The position numbers and the translations under genes are program-made. DNA of 58,337 bases from VBAS01 sp035318985 (GTDB lineage: Bacteria; Bacteroidota; Bacteroidia; Chitinophagales; Chitinophagaceae): NCBI GenBank assembly GCA_035318985.1, contig DATHDP010000109.1, positions 1 through 58,337 of the forward strand, given 5' to 3'. A model generated the notes under the pieces. That model saw only the letters and a program-made list of their open reading frames with translations. It ran no database searches and was not told the origin of the DNA. Positions 50,691 to 57,709 of this stretch are shown here, piece by piece (the stretch's first letter is position 1; each line of letters starts with the position of its first letter).

Positions 50691-51500
50691 TTACTCTTCC
50701 TGCCCGATAAAAATTACAGGTTGCTGATAGGCTACTGCAATAGGTCTTCCGGCCTGGAGTGCTGGTTCCCATTTGGGCATTTTTTTCATTACCCGTAATA
50801 CTTCTTTATCAAAAGCACTTCCTCCACTTTTTATGATCTCAGCTCTTGAAACACTGCCATCAACATCTATCCAAAAACGTACATGCACTTCTATTCTTTG
50901 TCCGGGTTCCACATCAGCTGGTGCTTGTAAATATCGTTGCAAAAAAGTAAGCCATGCTGCAGAGCCACCGGGAAAACTTGGTTCACGGCTTGGACCAAGT
51001 GGCTCCTCTTTTTTCTCCGGTTCTTTTACAACAACATCGCCATTTCCCTTTGATTCAGCTTTATCATTCGCTATACCGGTAGGTTTATCTCCTTCTACAT
51101 TTTTGTCACTAATATTTGCATTGTCGATATCATCCAAATCAGGCAACGTTTCTTTTACTTTATTATCTGGTACAATTTGGGGTGGCTGATAATCTACCTC
51201 AGCTACAGGTGGTTTCTGTTTTGCCTTTGGTGGTGGCTCCGGTTCTTTCTTTTCATCTGGTGGTATTACTAATTGTGTAAGCTTAATAATATCGTCATGT
51301 TTTCTTTGATCATTCCCAGTATCTTTTTTACTAATAAAAGACATAAGAACAAATAATAAAACTATTGATAATGCAACGCCAAGTGCTATGCCGAGACGAC
51401 TTGAATATGTTTTACGCAATGCATAAGCACCATATAATTTGTTACGATGCTCGAATAAAATGTCGAGCAGATCTGCTTGAAGAATTTCTTTGTTAGTCAT
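50691..51500 (-). CDS. tonB: Energy transducer TonB (second copy)
   Basis: The layout matches TonB at 24536-25363: LLDILFEHRNKLYGAYALRK at the N-terminus, a membrane helix (LGIALGVALSIVLLFVLMSF), a Pro-rich spacer (PEPPPKAKQKPPVAEV), an acidic linker, and a C-terminal TonB domain with RIEVHVRFWIDVDGSVSRAE and MPKWEPALQAGRPIAVAYQQ. It is the first gene of the tonB, small membrane protein, PstS-like, TPR set. No exbB/exbD is adjacent, so it probably shares the motor encoded at 25-28 kb. Confidence 0.93.
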   Translation of the reverse strand: MTNKEILQADLLDILFEHRNKLYGAYALRKTYSSRLGIALGVALSIVLLFVLMSFISKKDTGNDQRKHDDIIKLTQLVIPPDEKKEPEPPPKAKQKPPVAEVDYQPPQIVPDNKVKETLPDLDDIDNANISDKNVEGDKPTGIANDKAESKGNGDVVVKEPEKKEEPLGPSREPSFPGGSAAWLTFLQRYLQAPADVEPGQRIEVHVRFWIDVDGSVSRAEIIKSGGSAFDKEVLRVMKKMPKWEPALQAGRPIAVAYQQPVIFIGQEE

Positions 51501-51545
51501 GGCAAATAATTTTAAATGAGATGCTACGTGTTCACAAATCCATAA

Positions 51546-51619
51546 AGCTTCGAGCTAGGAGTTAAGAGTTGCGAGAAAAGACTTTCTTGCTCGTAGCTCA
51601 TAGCTCAAACCTCGTAGCT
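51546..51619. repeat. Word-repeat hairpin, AGCTCG type (tonB2/phosphatase gap)
   Basis: Arms 51546-51575 and 51590-51619 are 30 bases each, align without gaps when inverted (22 of 30 identical, several further wobble pairs) and flank a 14-base loop. The left arm iterates AGCTTCGAGCT and GAGTTGCGAG, the right CTCGTAGCTCATAGCTC and CTCGTAGCT. It is the most regular of the three AGCTCG elements and lies between two divergent genes, touching the -7 box of the phosphatase gene. Confidence 0.8.
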
Positions 51620-51626
51620 ATATTTG
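51619..51626 (+). promoter_or_regulatory. TAnnTTTG -7 box at leaderless spacing
   Basis: TATATTTG is followed by four bases and the phosphatase ATG. The first base is also the last base of the word-repeat hairpin. No -33 TTG at the usual distance was found. Confidence 0.5.
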
Positions 51627-51630
51627 CCTC

Positions 51631-52140
51631 ATGAAAATTCTAATGGTTTGCCTGGGTAATATTTGTCGCAGCCCGATAGCAGAAGGCATATTGCAGGATA
51701 AAGCCTCGAAAGCAGGATTGAAATGGAGTGTAGAAAGTGCCGGCACCAATGGTTATCATACGGGAGAAGCGCCACATCCATTATCACAAAAAGTGGCACG
51801 TATTAATGGAGTTGACATCAGTAAACAACGATCAAGGAAATTTGTTGCCGAAGATTTCCATCGCTTTGACAAAATTTATGCAATGTCTGATGATGTAATT
51901 GATGAAATGCGAAGAATAGCAAAAAATAATTTTGATGAAAAAAAAGTTGATCTGTTATTGAATGAATTATTTCCGGGCCAAAATGTAGATGTACCTGATC
52001 CATGGTATGGACCAGAGCCAGGCTATCATGAAGTGTACAAGATGATCAATGAAGCATGTGATGCGATAGTTAGGAAATATTCAACGATCAATGCTCAATA
52101 TTCAACATCCAATAACCAGAAACCGGAAACAAGTAACTAG
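51631..52140 (+). CDS. Low-molecular-weight protein-tyrosine phosphatase
   Basis: The N-terminus MKILMVCLGNICRSPIAEG holds the CX5R phosphate loop (catalytic C7, R13), and DVPDPWYG contains the general acid D123. RFDKIYAMSDD is also family-typical. It should dephosphorylate phosphotyrosine in the cytoplasm. The last 20 residues (about NAQYSTSNNQKPETSN) are unlike the family: their DNA is a tract of short word repeats that runs on into the hisS start, so the tail looks like captured repeat. hisS begins five bases after the stop codon. Confidence 0.95.
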   Translation: MKILMVCLGNICRSPIAEGILQDKASKAGLKWSVESAGTNGYHTGEAPHPLSQKVARINGVDISKQRSRKFVAEDFHRFDKIYAMSDDVIDEMRRIAKNNFDEKKVDLLLNELFPGQNVDVPDPWYGPEPGYHEVYKMINEACDAIVRKYSTINAQYSTSNNQKPETSN

Positions 52141-52145
52141 TAACC
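52081..52145 (+). repeat. Word-repeat tract read into the phosphatase C-terminus
   Basis: The tract iterates TCAACGATCAATG, CTCAATATTCAACATCCAAT and then ACCAGAAACC, GGAAACAAGTAAC, TAGTAACC. It has no inverted partner arm. Its first 60 bases are translated as the phosphatase tail and its end forms the gap to hisS. Confidence 0.6.
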
Positions 52146-53513
52146 ATGGCCAAACCATCACTACCACAAGGCACAAGAGATTTCGGACCGGATGTTGTTC
52201 GCAAACGGAATTATATTTTCACTACGATCAAAAATGTTTTTGAGCTCTACGGTTTTCAACCGCTAGAAACACCGGCAATGGAAAACTTAGAGACATTGAT
52301 AGGAAAATATGGTGAAGAAGGAGATAAATTGATCTTTAAAATTTTGAATAATGGTTTAGATAATCCGGATAAAGAAAAACAAATACGGGAGGATTTCGAA
52401 AAAGTATTGGAAGGCAAAAATGTAAAAGGAATTACCGAGAGAGCTTTAAAATATGATCTTACGATTCCTTTTGCAAGATATGTAGCAATGAATCATAACC
52501 TGCTTACATTCCCATTTAAGCGTTATCAATTACAGCCTGTATGGCGAGCCGACAGACCCCAAAAAGGAAGGTACCGTGAATTCTATCAATGCGATGCAGA
52601 TGTGGTGGGAAGTAATTCATTATTAAATGAAATTGAACTTGCATTGATCTACCATCAGGTTTTTGTTCAATTAGGAATTAAGAATTATGAACTAAAGATC
52701 AATCACAGGAAAATTCTTACGGCACTTGCAGAACTATGTGGCGGTGCAGAAAAAATGAATGCAATCGCAATCGCCATAGATAAATTGGATAAAATTGGTT
52801 TAGAAAAAGTAAAAGATGAATTGAAGCAAAAAGGAATAAATGAAAAACAACTTGCTTTAATTGAAAGATATTTAAGCATTAGGGGAAGTAATGCTGAAAA
52901 AATAGATCAGTTAAGCGATCTGATCAGTTCAACAGAATCAGGAAAAAAAGGAATTGAAGAAATAAAAGAGATCTTCGGAAATCCTCATCTATCATCTATC
53001 AATTATCATCTTGATCTAACTCTTGCCCGTGGCCTTAATTATTATACGGGTATCATCTTCGAAGCAAAAGCTCCTGCCGAGGTAAAGATCGGCAGTATCG
53101 GTGGCGGTGGCAGGTATGATGATCTTACAGGTTTATTCGGAGTTCCCAATATTCCCGGTGTAGGAATTTCATTTGGTGTTGATCGTATCTATGACGTAAT
53201 GGAAGAACTAAATTTATTTCCTGCAGATGTGCATGTAGGCACGCAAGTTTTGTTCTTTAACCTGGGAGAAAATGAAAGTAAAGCTGCATTCGGTTTAATG
53301 CAACAATTGAGAAACAAAAATATCCGTTGCGAACTTTACCATGAAAGTGTAAAATTTGACAAGCAATTCAAATATGCTGAAAAGAAAAATATTCCTTATG
53401 CTGTTATCATCGGTAGCAAAGAATTGGAAGAACAAACATGCACAATAAAAAACCTGCTGCAGAGCAGTCAACAAACTATTCCGCAGCAGGAGTTACTCTA
53501 CTATAATTTCTGA
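52146..53513 (+). CDS. hisS: Histidine-tRNA ligase
   Basis: Class II synthetase that charges tRNA-His. Motif 1 starts LPQGTRDFGPDVVRKRN; motif 2 contains QPVWRADRPQKGRYREFYQC; the His-binding loop is ARGLNYYTGIIFEA; motif 3 contains GIGVSFGVDR-like GVGISFGVDRIYDVM. The C-terminal anticodon-binding domain begins near DVHVGTQVLFFNLG. Length 455 is within the bacterial range. It follows the phosphatase gene by five bases and converges with the next gene with no intergenic base at all. Confidence 0.97.
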   Translation: MAKPSLPQGTRDFGPDVVRKRNYIFTTIKNVFELYGFQPLETPAMENLETLIGKYGEEGDKLIFKILNNGLDNPDKEKQIREDFEKVLEGKNVKGITERALKYDLTIPFARYVAMNHNLLTFPFKRYQLQPVWRADRPQKGRYREFYQCDADVVGSNSLLNEIELALIYHQVFVQLGIKNYELKINHRKILTALAELCGGAEKMNAIAIAIDKLDKIGLEKVKDELKQKGINEKQLALIERYLSIRGSNAEKIDQLSDLISSTESGKKGIEEIKEIFGNPHLSSINYHLDLTLARGLNYYTGIIFEAKAPAEVKIGSIGGGGRYDDLTGLFGVPNIPGVGISFGVDRIYDVMEELNLFPADVHVGTQVLFFNLGENESKAAFGLMQQLRNKNIRCELYHESVKFDKQFKYAEKKNIPYAVIIGSKELEEQTCTIKNLLQSSQQTIPQQELLYYNF

Positions 53514-53912
53514 TCACTTTTTTACCAGCAGATCACGATTAGGACGCAAATAATAGGTGAATGACCATGCGCCACTGCTTTGCTTTTGACCATCCAGTAC
53601 ATAACCCTGCGCTTCAATGTGAACGGCATTTACTTTTTTATCTTCTCCTCTTTTGAATATTGCTAATCCGCTGAATTCAACTATCGTGAATGTATCCCTT
53701 CCTAATTCTGTAAGAGCGGAGTTACCGGCAGCAGAAGACATAGTTAATGCTTCTCCGGATAAAGCAACGGTCACATCAGGCACTACACTGCCTTCAGGAA
53801 AAACATACCTGCCGACAAAATCAGATGGTGGCGGCTTAGGTGCAGGATCTGATTGGGCATAAACACTTATAATTAATATACAAGACAGAATGGATAAGAT
53901 AATTTTTTTCAT
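53514..53912 (-). CDS. Small exported beta-rich protein
   Basis: The start chosen (MKKIILSILSCILIISVYAQ) gives a signal peptide; the frame runs seven codons further. After SDPAPKPPPSD, VGRYVFPEGSVVPDVTVAL, LTELGRDTFTIVEFSGLAIF and a final YYLRPNRDLLVKK suggest a small beta barrel similar to DUF3471-type domains; this is a weak match. Its stop codon TGA directly abuts that of hisS on the other strand (TGATCA), so the transcripts must overlap unless terminators lie inside the genes. Confidence 0.65.
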   Translation of the reverse strand: MKKIILSILSCILIISVYAQSDPAPKPPPSDFVGRYVFPEGSVVPDVTVALSGEALTMSSAAGNSALTELGRDTFTIVEFSGLAIFKRGEDKKVNAVHIEAQGYVLDGQKQSSGAWSFTYYLRPNRDLLVKK

Positions 53913-53940
53913 AACTGGTGTTTTTAATTTCAAAAGAAAA

Positions 53941-54450
53941 TTAGGTTTTATTTTTTAGATAGTCAGGAAAAATTTGCGTGAAATGGTGTTGCATATGTGC
54001 AACGTAATCACAAATGATCCATCCCAGTGTTTTCATTTCCCTGCTTTCGTACTGGGGATCAACAGGAGAATTTAATTTATCGATGGGAATTGCTTTTACC
54101 ACAAAAATGATCTGCCTGTTCAATGATTGCCAAAGATCAAGCAAATGTTGCAATGGAAGATTTTGATAATCGTTTACTAATACCAATTCATTTTGCTGGT
54201 AAGAGATAACAGTATATGGTTGAGGTAAGAACTGTATTTCGGTAAAACGTTTTAGATTATTAATTGCAGAATCGACCAGGTGTCCAAGTATTTCTTGCCT
54301 TGACCATTTACCCGGAGCTGATCTTTTTAATAATTCTTCGGAAGAAAATCGTTTCAATTTACCAGGAAGTGATTCAATATAAATTTCCAATTGCTGCATC
54401 GCAGCATTTGTATCAACAGAATCTTTTAAAAAACCATCTTTCTCCCACAT
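53941..54450 (-). CDS. DinB-superfamily protein
   Basis: A 169-residue, mainly helical protein with APGKWSRQEILGHLVDSAINN at residues about 46-68 and a late CDYVAHMQHHFTQIF. The His residues at HLVDS and HMQHH occupy the positions of the metal triad of DinB/YfiT four-helix bundles. Such proteins act as metal-dependent thiol or cofactor transferases, or have unknown function. No signal peptide. It is 11 bases after the thiolase gene on the same strand. Confidence 0.85.
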   Translation of the reverse strand: MWEKDGFLKDSVDTNAAMQQLEIYIESLPGKLKRFSSEELLKRSAPGKWSRQEILGHLVDSAINNLKRFTEIQFLPQPYTVISYQQNELVLVNDYQNLPLQHLLDLWQSLNRQIIFVVKAIPIDKLNSPVDPQYESREMKTLGWIICDYVAHMQHHFTQIFPDYLKNKT

Positions 54451-54461
54451 AATTTTTAATT

Positions 54462-55655
54462 CTATAAAGATTCATAAATAATTGCTGTGCCCTGTCCAAC
54501 TCCCACACACATCGTGGCTAAGCCATATTTTACATTTTGGTTTTTCATTTCATATAACAATGTTGTGGATATTCTTGCGCCGCTGCACCCAAGCGGATGA
54601 CCTAAGGCTATGGCTCCGCCGTTTACATTCACTATCGAAGGATTTAAATTCAATTCTTTTATACAAGCAATGCTTTGCGAAGCAAATGCTTCATTCAATT
54701 CCGCCAAGCCAATATCATCAATTTTCAACCCGGCTCTTTGCAATGCTTTTTGTGTAGCTGGTACCGGGCCGATTCCCATAATTGCCGGATCAACTCCGGC
54801 CGATGCCATTGAAACAATTTTTGCAAATGGAGTTAATGAATATTCTTTGACTGCCTTTTCACTTGCCAATAATAAACAAGCAGCTCCATCATTTATCCCG
54901 GAAGAGTTTCCCGCTGTTACTGTTCCATCTTTTTTAAATGCAGGGTTTAATACAGCCAACTTATCCAAAGAAGTTTTTCGTGGGTGTTCATCTACTATGA
55001 CCCAATTTATTAATCCCTTATTATGTATTTCAACAGCAGCAATTTCATTATTGAATTTTCCCGCATCTTTTGCTGCAAAATATTTTTCCTGTGATTGAAA
55101 CGCAAACGCATCTTGTTCTTCTCTTGAAATATTCCATTGCTCCGCAACATTCTCAGCCGTTTCACCCATTGTATAGGGATAATACATAGCCGCAAGCTTT
55201 TCATTGATGAACCTCCACCCCATTGTTGTATCAAACATCTCACCCTTTCGGCCCCATGCTTCATTTGATTTACCAACTACAAACGGTGCTCTTGTCATAC
55301 TCTCAACTCCGCCCGCAAAATAAATTTCACCGCCACCACACATAATTGCTCTTGTTGCATCCATTATGCTTTGCATACCAGATGCACATAAACGATTCAC
55401 GGTAACGCCACCAACGCTAACAGGTAATCCCGCAAGCAATGCAGCCATTCTCGCCACATTGCGATTATCTTCCCCGGCTTGGTTAGCAGCTCCTGCAATC
55501 ACTTCTTCCACTTCATTCATGTCGATAGAACTATTTCTTTGCATCAATGCATGAATAACGATCGCCAGCAGATCATCAGGTCTTACAGATGATAATGCTC
55601 CACCGTATTTTCCTATTGGCGTTCGGATCGCATCTATTATAAAAACATCTTTCAT
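54462..55655 (-). CDS. pcaF: Thiolase, 3-oxoadipyl-CoA/acetyl-CoA acyltransferase type
   Basis: A 397-residue thiolase with acyl-accepting C90 (VNRLCASGMQ), H353 (GHPLGCSG) and C383 (TMCVGVGQG). The N-terminal DAIRTPIGKYGGALSSVRPD and NQAGEDNRNVARMAALLAGL, plus MTRAPFVVGK and FDTTMGWRF, resemble PcaF-type 3-oxoadipyl-CoA thiolases more closely than FadA or general acetyl-CoA acetyltransferases; substrate remains open because no other catabolic gene is nearby. It starts 185 bases from the divergent rlmN, across a gap in which I see no clear promoter for it. Confidence 0.92.
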   Translation of the reverse strand: MKDVFIIDAIRTPIGKYGGALSSVRPDDLLAIVIHALMQRNSSIDMNEVEEVIAGAANQAGEDNRNVARMAALLAGLPVSVGGVTVNRLCASGMQSIMDATRAIMCGGGEIYFAGGVESMTRAPFVVGKSNEAWGRKGEMFDTTMGWRFINEKLAAMYYPYTMGETAENVAEQWNISREEQDAFAFQSQEKYFAAKDAGKFNNEIAAVEIHNKGLINWVIVDEHPRKTSLDKLAVLNPAFKKDGTVTAGNSSGINDGAACLLLASEKAVKEYSLTPFAKIVSMASAGVDPAIMGIGPVPATQKALQRAGLKIDDIGLAELNEAFASQSIACIKELNLNPSIVNVNGGAIALGHPLGCSGARISTTLLYEMKNQNVKYGLATMCVGVGQGTAIIYESL

Positions 55656-55828
55656 TTTGTACCAGGTTTACTTGCCGGCATTTTATATGTAGGCAAGGTT
55701 TTGAATTACTATTGAGCTGAAGTCGCGACGCTCCATTCATCGTCCCCATCGCTACGCAGCTATAAGTGTCTGCAAAGGAACATAAAACCATCTTATCAGC
55801 GAAATCTGCTCATCCATCAATCGATGAT

Positions 55829-55836
55829 TATCTTTG
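55829..55836 (+). promoter_or_regulatory. rlmN: TAnnTTTG -7 box at leaderless spacing before rlmN
   Basis: TATCTTTG, four bases, ATG: the same spacing as before mnmE and the phosphatase gene. No -33 TTG was found at the usual distance. It supports the internal Met as the start of rlmN. Confidence 0.5.
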
Positions 55837-55840
55837 CAGA

Positions 55841-56887
55841 ATGTTGAAAACAGAACTAAAAAATATCAGGCATTTAAGTCTACAGGAGCTGGAAGAATAT
55901 TTAGAAAGACTCGGTGAAAAAAAATTCCGCACAAAACAAATCTATGAATGGCTCTGGCAAAAACATGCTCACAGTTTTGCCGACATGACAAACCTGAGCA
56001 AAGAGCTTCGTCAAACTCTCGGAGAAAATTTCACGTTACCCGCATTAACAATAAATGCAACTCAATATTCTGCAGATGGTACCGTGAAGTCAAGTTTCAA
56101 AACCCATGATGGTCATTTGGTGGAAGGTGTATTAATACCAACAGAAAAGAGAGCCACAGCTTGTGTATCTTCCCAGATCGGTTGTTCCCTCAGTTGTAAG
56201 TTTTGTGCTACAGGTTATATTGATAAAAAACGTAACCTAACCTTTGATGAGATCTATGATGAAGTAGTACTGATCAATCAGCAATGTGAAAGGATCTATG
56301 GTCACAAGCTCACCAATATTGTTTTTATGGGAATGGGTGAGCCATTGCTTAATTATAAAAATGTTCTAAGAGCAATAGAAAGAATTACATCACCTGATGG
56401 TTTGGCCATGAGTCCAAAAAGAATTACAGTTTCAACAGCCGGCGTTGCCAAACAAATAAAACAGTTAGGTGAGAATAAAGTAAAATTCAAGTTGGCTCTT
56501 TCACTGCATGCAGCTACGGATGCCAAGCGTCACCAGATAATGCCGATCAATGATAGTAACAATATCAAAACACTGGTAGATGCTCTAAATTATTTTTACA
56601 AGGAAACAAAAAATGAGATCACATTTGAATATATTCTTTTCAAGAATTTTAATGACTCACTCAAAGATGCAGATGACCTGATAAAACTATATCGCCAGGT
56701 ACCGGCCGATCTTATTAATATTATTGAGTACAATCCTATTGATTTTGCCAAATTTGAAAAACCGGATGAAAAAACGGTTGAGGCATTTATGAGTTACCTC
56801 GAAAAGCATAAGGTAAATGCAAGGCTTCGGAAAAGCCGGGGCAAGGATATTGACGCAGCTTGCGGACAATTAGCTAATAAGAATTAG
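55841..56887 (+). CDS. rlmN: Dual-specificity 23S rRNA A2503 / tRNA A37 methyltransferase RlmN
   Basis: Radical-SAM enzyme that adds the C2-methyl group to A2503 of 23S rRNA and A37 of some tRNAs. The start chosen (MLKTELKNIRHLSLQEL) follows the -7 box directly; the frame continues 25 codons upstream. The 4Fe-4S motif is CSLSCKFC (C115, C119, C122), and the methyl-carrier Cys is C341 in DAACGQL. GHKLTNIVFMGMGEPLLNY and ALSLHAATDAKRHQIMPIN are standard. Length 348 is normal. Confidence 0.96.
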   Translation: MLKTELKNIRHLSLQELEEYLERLGEKKFRTKQIYEWLWQKHAHSFADMTNLSKELRQTLGENFTLPALTINATQYSADGTVKSSFKTHDGHLVEGVLIPTEKRATACVSSQIGCSLSCKFCATGYIDKKRNLTFDEIYDEVVLINQQCERIYGHKLTNIVFMGMGEPLLNYKNVLRAIERITSPDGLAMSPKRITVSTAGVAKQIKQLGENKVKFKLALSLHAATDAKRHQIMPINDSNNIKTLVDALNYFYKETKNEITFEYILFKNFNDSLKDADDLIKLYRQVPADLINIIEYNPIDFAKFEKPDEKTVEAFMSYLEKHKVNARLRKSRGKDIDAACGQLANKN

Positions 56888-56986
56888 CCTTTGATCAGGG
56901 ATTTTGGCCTTCTACGAAGAATTTCCTAGATTTGATTAAACTTCACATTTTTGTTTTAGTCTGTATATCAAATTAAAAATAAAACC

Positions 56987-57592
56987 ATGAAAAAAATAAT
57001 CGTATTGATGCTGGCAATGGTAACGATCATTGCTGCCCAGGCACAAAAAGAAAGAAATCCTGAAGAAAGAGGTCACAGTGATAAAATGATGGCTGAAAAG
57101 CTTAAGCTTTCCGATGAACAGAAGCAAAAAGCCAAAGCATTGAATGAGGATTACAGGAAAAAAATGGATGAGCTTAGAAAAAAGGATGATATCCTGGTAA
57201 AGGATTGGAGAAACCAGATGACGGAGCTGAATAAAAAACATAAGGAAAACATGAGTGCTTTATTAAGCAAAGAACAAATTGAAAAATATAAGGTTGAGCG
57301 TAAAAAAATGGCCGAGATAGATGCGAATGCAAGAATGGAAAAAATGAAGCTTCGGCTTGATCTGAACAATGACCAGGTGGAAAAAATAAAAAAACAGAAT
57401 AGTGAAATGCGTGAGAAAATGAAAGCAATTCATGAAAATGAATCGCAGGATATGGTGAAAAAAAGAGAAGAGATGAAAGTATTAATTCAAAAGAACAAAG
57501 AAAACATGAGATCTATTTTGAATGAAGAGCAAATGAAAAAAATGCAGGAAATGAGAAAATCTATGCCTCGCAAAAGACGAGTTCTTTCCTAA
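56987..57592 (+). CDS. Spy/CpxP-like periplasmic protein
   Basis: A signal peptide (IVLMLAMVTIIAAQAQ) precedes a 180-residue, highly charged, all-helical protein rich in Lys, Glu and Met. KLKLSDEQKQKAKALNEDY and LRLDLNNDQVEKIKKQNSEM match the LTxxQ-type repeats of Spy/CpxP proteins, each followed by an EQIEKY/EEQMKK segment. Family members are ATP-independent periplasmic chaperones or metal sensors. It is a single gene with its own terminator. Confidence 0.85.
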   Translation: MKKIIVLMLAMVTIIAAQAQKERNPEERGHSDKMMAEKLKLSDEQKQKAKALNEDYRKKMDELRKKDDILVKDWRNQMTELNKKHKENMSALLSKEQIEKYKVERKKMAEIDANARMEKMKLRLDLNNDQVEKIKKQNSEMREKMKAIHENESQDMVKKREEMKVLIQKNKENMRSILNEEQMKKMQEMRKSMPRKRRVLS

Positions 57593-57612
57593 AAATTTGT
57601 TGAATAATGAAG

Positions 57613-57642
57613 CCCTTCCCTATACGGGAAGGGTTTTTTATT
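57613..57642 (+). terminator. Terminator of the Spy-like gene
   Basis: CCCTTCCC-TATAC-GGGAAGGG is a perfect 8-bp stem followed by TTTTTTATTTT on the plus strand. Confidence 0.85.
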
Positions 57643-57669
57643 TTAATCAACCGAAGCACTGTTATTGCT

Positions 57670-57677
57670 TATCTTTG
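57670..57677 (+). promoter_or_regulatory. TAnnTTTG -7 box of the pseudouridine synthase gene
   Basis: TATCTTTG lies 32 bases before the ATG, leaving room for a leader of about 28 bases, unlike the leaderless cases. No -33 TTG was identified. Confidence 0.45.
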
Positions 57678-57709
57678 CGCCTCCTGTTGTAAAACAGTAA
57701 AATCTTCAC

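Noticed and set aside
37221..51619. Word repeats taken as a CRISPR array
   Set aside because: Repeats are imperfect, not regularly spaced, have no unique spacers of constant length, are inverted, and no cas gene is present.
52660..52710. Word-repeat insert inside hisS (AATTAAGAATTATGAACT)
   Set aside because: The encoded GIKNYELKINHRKIL fits the normal HisRS alignment, so the resemblance to word repeats is probably chance from AT-rich codons.
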